Source: Lachnospiraceae bacterium (lineage in GTDB: Bacteria; Bacillota; Clostridia; Lachnospirales; Lachnospiraceae). From it: 8,827 nucleotides of DNA. The position numbers were made by a program, and so were the translations under genes. The first letter of the stretch is position 1. Every line of letters begins with the position of its first letter. The DNA is taken from assembly GCA_024684155.1 (NCBI GenBank), contig JAIKXK010000234.1, positions 1 through 8,827 on the forward strand, given 5' to 3'. Shown here in pieces: positions 1 through 6,844 of the stretch. The notes below the pieces were generated by a model. The model was not told where the DNA came from and ran no database searches. It was given only the letters and a program-made list of their open reading frames with translations.

Positions 1-1369
1 TTCCTGATGCTGTACCAACAGAATAAACTGCATCCACCTTCTTATAGGTACTCTTATTAAAGTCTTCTCTGCTTTGTTCTACACCGTTTAAATAAACTAC
101 CTTTACCAATTTTGCAATATAACCGGTGTAAGCACTGGTTGTTTTTTGCATGTAACCAATTGGCTGAGCATTATCTGCCTGATAAACAGTAGTGTAATCT
201 GTCTGTTCTATAATTTCACTTACGAAATCAACTGTTCGTCCTTCTTCTCTTGTATCATTTCCATACACGTTACAGGTAATGGTAGAACCATTTGTTGTAA
301 CTTCTAAATAAATTGGATACTCTGTATCGTTGGTAAATTTTAAATCCTTATAATCTCCAGCAATAGCTGCATCAGCAGAAGGATCTACATAATGAACTGT
401 CATAGAGTGAGGATATCGCTCATCAATCTGTAACTCAGCTCGAATCACAGCGTTATAAATGGTAGATGAAATCTGGCAAACACCACCGCCTACAGCTTCT
501 ACCGTCTGTCCATTTTCATAAGCACCCGCCATAGCATATCCATTATCTTCTGTAATAGGATTTAATTTTCCTGCAATAGAAATCTGCTCTCCTGGATATA
601 ATACAGTACCATTTATTTTTGAAGCTCCATTTGCTACGTTAGTTTTTCTGCCTGAGGCAGAAGTGGAATAGTCTGTGGTATAGCTTCCCATTAAATCTGT
701 AACTGTCTGTAATGCTTCTGCTGAGCCTTCCGGTTCCACAGTTACGGTAGATAACTTAATGGTACAATCTTCTCCATCCCACTCATCTGCTACATAAGTT
801 GCAATTTCATCAGATGCAGAATCTAAATCGATGGTATAACCACTTTCACCTTCTACTAACTGAAACTCTCCGTTTTCACGGGTCAGTCCATAGTTAACAG
901 CTTCTTTTTCCAATGTAGATAAATTTTCTTCCAAGTAAGCAGAAATCACTGCACTACTTACCACAGGTGTCACAGTAAAATCTTTTGTTCCACCATTATT
1001 AAGATTTTGATTTGCTTCAAATCTTTCTATAATATTTCCAGTTTGTCCGTAATAAAGTGCCTTTTCAACTACGGCTTCACTTTCAATATCAACCTGTAAA
1101 TCTGAACCGCTGCAGGTTAAGGTATTACTACCTGCCTTTAAGGTAATTTCTGCGCTTTGATATTTTTCTACCTCTGTAGAAATGGCTTCAACGGCTTCAT
1201 CTTTTGTCATTCCGGAAACATCAATTCCATTAATGGTGATTCCATCTGGAATTATATGGCGTTTTGTTTCTGAAGCCTGACTATAAAGCACTCCGGCAAA
1301 AAACAACACAAAAGCACAAATAATAAGCACAACTGCTTTTGTTCCAACACTAAACTTATTCCTACTCAT
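1..1369 (-). CDS. VanW-family (YoaR-type) membrane-anchored cell-wall protein, C-terminus cut by window edge
   Basis: The first 456 codons are present and the frame is still open at base 1. Residues 1-9 carry basic residues and about 10-29 form one hydrophobic helix, so the protein is probably an N-terminal anchor with the rest outside the cell. Residues about 40-215 look like the peptidoglycan-binding-type repeats (PG_binding_4 style) usually found ahead of VanW. Residues about 225-370 are a clear VanW domain: a LYPGEQIS-like stretch at 257-264, GGGVCQISSTIYNA at 294-307, ER at 317-318 followed by PHS, and DLKFTN at 342-347. From about 420 the chain (VKVVYLNGVEQS) resembles a G5-type beta domain and runs off the window. 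Start: ATG preceded by AAGGGA at 5-nt spacing. VanW proteins are found in clostridial cell envelopes and some vancomycin clusters, but their biochemical role is unsettled. No van resistance genes are present here, so resistance should not be inferred. It has its own promoter and is probably not functionally tied to the sensor module. Confidence 0.9.
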   Translation of the reverse strand, partial: MSRNKFSVGTKAVVLIICAFVLFFAGVLYSQASETKRHIIPDGITINGIDVSGMTKDEAVEAISTEVEKYQSAEITLKAGSNTLTCSGSDLQVDIESEAVVEKALYYGQTGNIIERFEANQNLNNGGTKDFTVTPVVSSAVISAYLEENLSTLEKEAVNYGLTRENGEFQLVEGESGYTIDLDSASDEIATYVADEWDGEDCTIKLSTVTVEPEGSAEALQTVTDLMGSYTTDYSTSASGRKTNVANGASKINGTVLYPGEQISIAGKLNPITEDNGYAMAGAYENGQTVEAVGGGVCQISSTIYNAVIRAELQIDERYPHSMTVHYVDPSADAAIAGDYKDLKFTNDTEYPIYLEVTTNGSTITCNVYGNDTREEGRTVDFVSEIIEQTDYTTVYQADNAQPIGYMQKTTSAYTGYIAKLVKVVYLNGVEQSREDFNKSTYKKVDAVYSVGTASG

Positions 1370-1445
1370 TTAATTCCCTTTCGTTAAACAACAAATCTTA
1401 GGAATTATAACACTAGCCATAGGAAAAAACAATTTACCTTTTGCA
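1370..1445. other. 76-nt intergenic gap between regulator and VanW gene
   Basis: The gap holds the VanW promoter and ribosome site. No GC-rich hairpin followed by a T-run is visible after the regulator stop codon TAG (1446-1448), so the sensor transcript has no obvious intrinsic terminator here and may read through. Confidence 0.6.
1404..1432 (-). promoter_or_regulatory. Sigma-A-type promoter of the VanW-family gene
   Basis: On the minus strand TTGTTT (1427-1432) is followed by a 17-nt spacer and a perfect TATAAT (1404-1409). TG sits one base upstream of the -10 (extended -10). The -35 matches TTGACA only in TTG, so the extended -10 probably does much of the work. Transcription would begin near 1397, giving a leader of about 28 nt with the ribosome site AAGGGA at 1375-1380. 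The call rests on pattern only. Confidence 0.75.
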
Positions 1446-2006
1446 CTATTTTGTATTGAAAATATCCAATAAAGTCATTAATAATTTCTCTTTATTAACT
1501 GGCTTTAATAGGTATCCACTTGGTCTTAATGCCAAAGCTGCCGCAATTTGAGCTTTATCATTTACTCCTGTTAAAAATACAATTGGAATGTTTTTGTAAT
1601 TTGGTTTTTGGTGAATTTTTTGCATGGTTTCCGGGCCATTCATTCGAGGCATTTCATAATCTAATAAAATCACCTCTGGCTTTTCAATATCCAAAATATC
1701 CAAAGCTTTTACTCCATTAGTGGCCACACAAACATTGTAGGTATCATCCAACAGACTCTTAATATTTCGAAGAGTTCCTGCATCATCATCCACAATCATA
1801 ACTTTGTGCAACATGCTTCGATCCATCTGACTTTCCAGTTTCACTTCATGATGCTGTGTACCTCCAGAAAAAATTCCTGGTGTTCCTGATAGATCAATAT
1901 CCTCTAGCTCCAGGCTAGCCAGTTCTGCCTCCAGATCACTTAAATCCATTGGTTCAAGATTTAAACCATCCAAGTCTAAATCATCTAAGTTAAAATTATC
2001 GCTCAT
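1446..2006 (-). CDS. Receiver-only response regulator with acidic Asp/Leu-rich N-terminal tail
   Basis: The product has 186 residues. About 67-186 is a CheY-like receiver domain: acidic pair D73/D74 in MIVDDD, phospho-acceptor D116 in VILLDYEMP, T146 in FLTG and K168 in LLKPV. All the residues needed for phosphorylation and switching are present. No DNA-binding, enzymatic or other output domain follows. Residues 1-40 are acidic and repetitive, with hydrophobic residues spaced 3,2,3,2 (NLDDL, DLDGL, NLEPM, DLSDL). A polar linker of about 25 residues joins this tail to the receiver. The start is the ATG at 2006, with GGAGGT (2014-2019) 7 nt upstream. A GTG at 2015 would add three residues but overlaps that ribosome site. 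The gene overlaps the kinase gene by 11 nt, so translation is probably coupled. It is the obvious phospho-acceptor for the kinase Hpt domain (inference). Its output is unknown, perhaps protein-protein contact as with CheY or Spo0F. Confidence 0.93.
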   Translation of the reverse strand: MSDNFNLDDLDLDGLNLEPMDLSDLEAELASLELEDIDLSGTPGIFSGGTQHHEVKLESQMDRSMLHKVMIVDDDAGTLRNIKSLLDDTYNVCVATNGVKALDILDIEKPEVILLDYEMPRMNGPETMQKIHQKPNYKNIPIVFLTGVNDKAQIAAALALRPSGYLLKPVNKEKLLMTLLDIFNTK

Positions 2007-5000
2007 CTTGTGCACCTCCGGTTTCTTTTAAAACATCTAGCATTTTTTGTAACCCATCCTTTGCCGCCGTTTCATCTAATCCTGTTACAGCTGCTTCTAT
2101 TAAAGGAATATACTTATCTGCTTCTTCCGAAAAAGTAAATTCTTTCAATTTTCTTAATGCCATATCTGCGGCATCTATATCCATATTATATAAGGCCTGA
2201 ATAATTATCTGAGCCAATCTATAACAGATGGTTACATTTCCTTGTTTCTTTTCTGTATTATCCTCTACGCCAATATCAAATGTTCCCTTTATCTTTTCCT
2301 GATAGGACATCCATTCTTTAATAAAGATTGGATGAAGAGATTTGATTTCTTCCAGTTTTTTGTCTTTTGCCGCATATTCCAGTAGTTTCGCAGGTCCTGC
2401 CAGAGAAATAATACCTACGGTTGCAGATAAACTCTTCATAGAGTGAACCAGAATTCGATATTCATCAAAGATCTCATCAGCTTCCCCATTTTCTATGAGC
2501 TTCTCATAAAATCCATTTAGTTTGTCAGCCTGGACAGGAAGCAATGTATAAAATTCTCCCAAAGAATCTTTTAACAAATCTTTACTTGGAAGATGTAGCC
2601 ATGCAAAGTTCCAATCCAATCCTTCTACTGATGGTAAATCATCTGGCGCAAGCCCTCCCTGCTCGAATACACTTTCCCGATCCTCCTGTGGCATTGGTGC
2701 CATCATGGATTCCGGAATACTTTTTCGTATGGCTTCTTCTAACTGACCAAACACAATCGGTTTTGATACAAAACCATCAAAGCCAGCTTCCATATACTTT
2801 TCTTTTGCGCCAGAAATTGCATTGGCCGTCAACACATAAATCGGTGTTTTTTGATTTAATCCCACCTCATCCTCTCGGATAAAATGAAGTGCTTCTATAC
2901 CATCCATTTCCGGCATCATATGATCCATAAAAATAATATGGAAGGATTCTCTTCTGCACATTTCTATGGCATCAGAACCACTTGAAGCTTCATAAATTTG
3001 CACTCTCATTACCTTTAGCAAGTTTCGAACCACGTGACGATTTAACCTGTTATCATCAACTACTAACAGTTTAACATCTGGTGCAATAAAGCTTCCTCCA
3101 GAGTGATGCTCCGCAAAAACGTTACGATTGACTGGATCAAAATCCTCTCCTAATGGTGTATCATCTATAATTTTTTGCATCAAATCAAAATAGAATTTTG
3201 AGCCCTTTCCATACTCACTAGAAACCTTTAATTCTGAGTCCATCAAATATAAAAACTGAGCTGAAATGTTAAGGCCAAGTCCTGTGCCTTCTACATAATG
3301 GTTTTTCTTTACTTCCAATCGTTTATATACATCAAAGAGATTTGGAAGATCTTCTTCTTTGATTCCCATACCTGTATCTTCTACCTCTACATGTAGTAAA
3401 AGATTTTCTCCTTCTCTATGTCCACTAATACGAAGCCAAATCGTCCCTGCTTTTGTGTATTTCACAGCATTGGTAAGTAGATTTCCTATAACCTGTTTAA
3501 TTCGCATATCATCCCCGAAAAGTCTGGTAGGCATAGTCTTATCCACATCTACAACCAGATTTAATTCTGCTTCTGAGGCACGGTGAATAATCATATTGAA
3601 CATATCATGAATCATCTGTCCAAGGTCATATTCGGTCTGAACAATTTCCATTTTTCCTGATTCAATTTTAGAGGTATCTAAAATTTGGTTAATCAGAGTC
3701 AAAAGATGACTTCCTGCACTATAAATATCATTGGCATAGCCTAAGATGTCCGGATCATTGCTTTCTCGAAGAATCATCTCATCCATACCAAGAACCGTAT
3801 TAATTGGTGTACGAATTTCGTGAGACATACTTGCTAAAAACATGCTCTTTGCATTGTTTGCTCTCTCTGCTGAGTCTCTTGCTTCTTCAATCTCTCCATA
3901 CTGGGATTCAATGGTCATAAGGTTTCGATAATTGGAAAGCATCCATACCAGAAAGGCAATAAACGTGAAACCAACAATCATTGTATAGATTCTAAAATAA
4001 CTTTTTTCATACAGAAGAGCATCCTTATGGATGTATGCGACTTCCTCTTTCACCACTTCTTTTGTATGCTCATCTAGAAGTTCAATATGGAATTCATAGT
4101 CCCCTGGTTTTAGAGCGCCTATCACCAATGGTACTATTTCATTTTGTCGTAAGGTAGTATTGGTTTCATCCAATCCCTTGATGTAATAACGAACCAAAGG
4201 ATCCGTCAAAGTATAATTTAAAACACCAACTGCAATTTCGATTTTTCCATTGCCGGCCTCAATCTGATACACATCTCCATCCTGCTCTGCTGATAATCCA
4301 TTTACACTAATATCATCCACACAAATCGTATAGCTTTCTGTTTCCTGTTCATAGGTATCCCTGTCAATACAACGTACTCCATCAGAGCAGGAAATATAAA
4401 ACTTTTCTTCCTCTTTGTCATAGTAGTTCCATCCATCCGAAGTAATGGATGCATTTAATCCTCTTACCTTATCCAAAAGAATATAATCATAATCCGGTGT
4501 GTTTCCAATCACATCATCTAAAGCAGCAACATAAATACCGGCACTTCCTGACACCCATAATTCCTTATCTTTTGTAACACAGGCATCGTAATTATTACTG
4601 TAAGGAAAATTTGTCAGTTCATGAATTTCATCCCTGTCATCGTAAAAGAGTGCATTGCTGGTAACATAAAGATATCCTGCTCCACAACGAACTGCACGAA
4701 GAACTACCTGGGAAGTCAGACCTGCTCGATCATCAATATGTTCAATGATTTCGCCATCTCGTAAAACATAAACTCCATCACCATCACTACATGCTAATAG
4801 TTTATTATCATCCGTTTCTAAAAGGCAAAGGATTTGAGGTACTTCCAACCCATCCTTTTCTTTAAAGGTATCCACAATTTGCTCCCCAGATATGAAATAG
4901 ATTCCCTCCATACCTGCTGCCGCTATGGTACCATCAGAAAGTTCTATGGACATCAAAAATCGATCTGCGTTTTCAACATCTTCCGAGCCCCCATAAACAA

Positions 5001-6825
5001 TGATTCTTTCATCCACTGTAACTTCTATTAGACCATACATACCATAGGTACATACCCAAAGATTTCCAGCAGAATCCTTCATCATATGACGAATTTTTGT
5101 TCCTTCAAAATATTTTAAATACTCATAGGAAATCACATCTCCATTACTATTACTTAAATCCTCAACAATAATTCCATCATCAGATCCTATGTATAATTCA
5201 TCTCCATCTTTATATAAGCAGTTTACAACTCCTACCTCCTGCTCCAATCTTCTGGTAGGAACGGTAAAGATATTTGCTGAAAGCTTCATGATTCCCTGTT
5301 TCCCAGAGGCATACCAAATATTATTCTGATAATCTACACAGGCATTATTGATAGAGCTGTTATATTCAGACTCCGTTAAATTCCAGAAGTTCATGGAGGC
5401 ATCAATTAAGCCCATTCCATTTTCACCACAGACACAGACACCTCTCAATTCTTCTGAAACATATAAATCGTTTATAAAAGATACTTCTCCTGTATGAATA
5501 CTACTCATTAAAACAGGCTTATTATCGTAAAAGCGATAATGTTCTACTGTATTCGAAGCAGTGCCTACCCACAAATCACCATTTGCCCCTACTTCAACAG
5601 AAATATAATAAGTATCCTCTTCGCTACTCCAAATAGTTTCCTTTAATCGATTATCTTCTAAGATAATTAATGCTCCACTTTGAGTAACACATGCAACTCT
5701 TCCATTATCATCCACTGCTATAGAACGCTCATAGTGAAGGTCTTCAATTTGATCAAAGGTCCCTACCAAACCATTCTTTCGAATAACAGCAAGAGATTCT
5801 ACTGTTCCAACATAAATATCTCCATCCGCACTTTTTGCGATGGAACGAACCGACTCAGAAGGAAGTCCTTCTGCTACACTGTAGGTTCTAACTTCCTTTG
5901 TCTTTGTATTATATCTTGTAACGCCTTTATCATTGGTTCCAATCCAAAGAGAGTCATCCTCATCGGCATAAAGACAGGTCACACTTGAAATGGAATCTGC
6001 CAGTTCTATTTTTTCATAACTCACCCCATCATAACGATATAATCCTGAATTGCCACCTACCCAGATATATCCATCTTCTGTCTGAGTAACCGCATTCATT
6101 TCCGATGATGCCAGGCCATCATTGGAGTCATAAATAACAGAGACATAATCCATGGCAATATCTACTCCTGCGGCAGATACTGTTTGAACAGAGGATAATA
6201 AAACACCTAAGCTACAGCATAAGGCGAATAAAATAGCTGTAATTTGTTCAAATTTCTTTTTTGTCACCTTCTGATAAACTCCAATTATAGACATAACCAA
6301 AATGACATCTATCATCTTATCTGGGAAATCTACCAAGCCTTCCCCTAAAAGATACGCAAAATACCGAAATCCCAGTCGATCAACAATCATATCAACTAAA
6401 GCATCTCCCCACAGATTTCCTGTATAGCCATCATACAAAATAATATTAAGGGGATAAGACGCTATAATAGATACCATAGCTGTGGTAACGCCACAGGCAA
6501 ACACCCGATAAGAGGATAACCTCTTTTGCCTGGGAAACGTAACTCCCGCTGTAATACCTACAAGAATATTGACATAAGAATACAAAAAAGCCGATAAATC
6601 AAAGGAGGTATTACACAAAGCCGATAAAAATCCAGCTGTGGCTCCACCAAATGGTCCTAGTATTACCGCTGCCAAAAATGTACCAACACTGTCTAACCAT
6701 ATAGGCAAAGACAATCTGCCAGCAATATATCTGCCTAAAACATTTAAGCCAATCCCTATGGCTATTACTCCAAAGGTTCGGATATTTAGTGGACACATCC
6801 ACTTTTTCACCCCTATTTTTTTCAT
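1996..6825 (-). CDS. Giant hybrid sensor kinase: ECF-S-like membrane module, two propellers, Y_Y_Y, HisKA, HATPase, receiver, Hpt
   Basis: The product has 1609 residues, in the following order. About 12-187 holds six hydrophobic helices; LPIWLDSVGTF (40-50) and GPFGGATAGFLSAL (57-70) are typical of ECF transporter S components. About 188-219 is KKKF, a hydrophobic stretch, then VQTVSAAG, which looks like a signal peptide or signal anchor. About 222-830 carries 14 blade-like motifs of the Reg_prop type (for example IWVGGNSGLYRYDG at 254, LWIGT at 293, LWVGT at 418), consistent with two seven-bladed propellers outside the cell. About 835-932 is a Y_Y_Y domain and 943-963 a membrane helix, followed by a helical linker. 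HisKA has phospho-His H1002 in SMSHEIRTP. HATPase_c has N1115/N1119, DTGMGI at 1150-1155 and GTGLGL at 1180-1185. The receiver has D1257/D1258, acceptor D1301, T1333 and K1355. Hpt has H1461 in LVHSMKSLSATVG. About 1525-1609 is an extra helical tail. The ATG at 6825 has GGTGGAG about 8 nt upstream; an ATG at codon 10 preceded by AGGGG is a weaker alternative. The gene lies 19 nt after the binding-protein gene. The ligand is unknown. From the propeller family, as in Bacteroides hybrid two-component sensors, glycans or sugars are plausible. Confidence 0.93.
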   Translation of the reverse strand: MKKIGVKKWMCPLNIRTFGVIAIGIGLNVLGRYIAGRLSLPIWLDSVGTFLAAVILGPFGGATAGFLSALCNTSFDLSAFLYSYVNILVGITAGVTFPRQKRLSSYRVFACGVTTAMVSIIASYPLNIILYDGYTGNLWGDALVDMIVDRLGFRYFAYLLGEGLVDFPDKMIDVILVMSIIGVYQKVTKKKFEQITAILFALCCSLGVLLSSVQTVSAAGVDIAMDYVSVIYDSNDGLASSEMNAVTQTEDGYIWVGGNSGLYRYDGVSYEKIELADSISSVTCLYADEDDSLWIGTNDKGVTRYNTKTKEVRTYSVAEGLPSESVRSIAKSADGDIYVGTVESLAVIRKNGLVGTFDQIEDLHYERSIAVDDNGRVACVTQSGALIILEDNRLKETIWSSEEDTYYISVEVGANGDLWVGTASNTVEHYRFYDNKPVLMSSIHTGEVSFINDLYVSEELRGVCVCGENGMGLIDASMNFWNLTESEYNSSINNACVDYQNNIWYASGKQGIMKLSANIFTVPTRRLEQEVGVVNCLYKDGDELYIGSDDGIIVEDLSNSNGDVISYEYLKYFEGTKIRHMMKDSAGNLWVCTYGMYGLIEVTVDERIIVYGGSEDVENADRFLMSIELSDGTIAAAGMEGIYFISGEQIVDTFKEKDGLEVPQILCLLETDDNKLLACSDGDGVYVLRDGEIIEHIDDRAGLTSQVVLRAVRCGAGYLYVTSNALFYDDRDEIHELTNFPYSNNYDACVTKDKELWVSGSAGIYVAALDDVIGNTPDYDYILLDKVRGLNASITSDGWNYYDKEEEKFYISCSDGVRCIDRDTYEQETESYTICVDDISVNGLSAEQDGDVYQIEAGNGKIEIAVGVLNYTLTDPLVRYYIKGLDETNTTLRQNEIVPLVIGALKPGDYEFHIELLDEHTKEVVKEEVAYIHKDALLYEKSYFRIYTMIVGFTFIAFLVWMLSNYRNLMTIESQYGEIEEARDSAERANNAKSMFLASMSHEIRTPINTVLGMDEMILRESNDPDILGYANDIYSAGSHLLTLINQILDTSKIESGKMEIVQTEYDLGQMIHDMFNMIIHRASEAELNLVVDVDKTMPTRLFGDDMRIKQVIGNLLTNAVKYTKAGTIWLRISGHREGENLLLHVEVEDTGMGIKEEDLPNLFDVYKRLEVKKNHYVEGTGLGLNISAQFLYLMDSELKVSSEYGKGSKFYFDLMQKIIDDTPLGEDFDPVNRNVFAEHHSGGSFIAPDVKLLVVDDNRLNRHVVRNLLKVMRVQIYEASSGSDAIEMCRRESFHIIFMDHMMPEMDGIEALHFIREDEVGLNQKTPIYVLTANAISGAKEKYMEAGFDGFVSKPIVFGQLEEAIRKSIPESMMAPMPQEDRESVFEQGGLAPDDLPSVEGLDWNFAWLHLPSKDLLKDSLGEFYTLLPVQADKLNGFYEKLIENGEADEIFDEYRILVHSMKSLSATVGIISLAGPAKLLEYAAKDKKLEEIKSLHPIFIKEWMSYQEKIKGTFDIGVEDNTEKKQGNVTICYRLAQIIIQALYNMDIDAADMALRKLKEFTFSEEADKYIPLIEAAVTGLDETAAKDGLQKMLDVLKETGGAQDER
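2014..2019 (-). promoter_or_regulatory. Ribosome binding site inside the kinase 3' end
   Basis: GGAGGT lies within the last codons of the kinase gene, 7 nt before the ATG at 2006. It decides the start in favour of the MSDNF form, because the alternative GTG at 2015 sits within and against this site. Its position suggests termination-reinitiation coupling between kinase and regulator. Confidence 0.85.
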
Positions 6826-6833
6826 ATCTTATG

Positions 6834-6840
6834 CTCCACC
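6834..6840 (-). promoter_or_regulatory. Ribosome binding site of the sensor kinase
   Basis: GGTGGAG stands 8 nt before the ATG at 6825, within the 19-nt gap after the binding-protein stop codon. It supports the 6825 start. The gap is too short to hold a promoter, so the two genes are almost certainly on one transcript. Confidence 0.7.
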
Positions 6841-6844
6841 TCTA

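Noticed and set aside
1..1369. Vancomycin-resistance gene
   Set aside because: The VanW domain is common in clostridial envelope proteins. No vanA/B, vanH, vanX or vanRS-type ligase cluster is visible.
1370..1445. Intrinsic terminator after the regulator gene
   Set aside because: A T-run is present on the minus strand (TTGTTTTTT), but no adequate GC-rich stem precedes it.
1887..1991. Pentapeptide-repeat (RfR) domain in the regulator tail
   Set aside because: Only about four in-register copies exist and the i-2 position is large and hydrophobic (F, L, L, M) rather than small, so a right-handed quadrilateral helix is unlikely.
2013..2015. GTG start giving a 189-aa regulator
   Set aside because: It lies against the GGAGGT site needed for initiation and has no ribosome site of its own at workable spacing. 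The ATG at 2006 does.
2544..2882. Open frame on the plus strand inside the kinase gene
   Set aside because: It is antisense to the Hpt/receiver coding region, has low-complexity Pro/Leu content and no recognisable domain. The same applies to the other plus-strand frames, including 6638-7042, 5680-5988 and 1520-1720.
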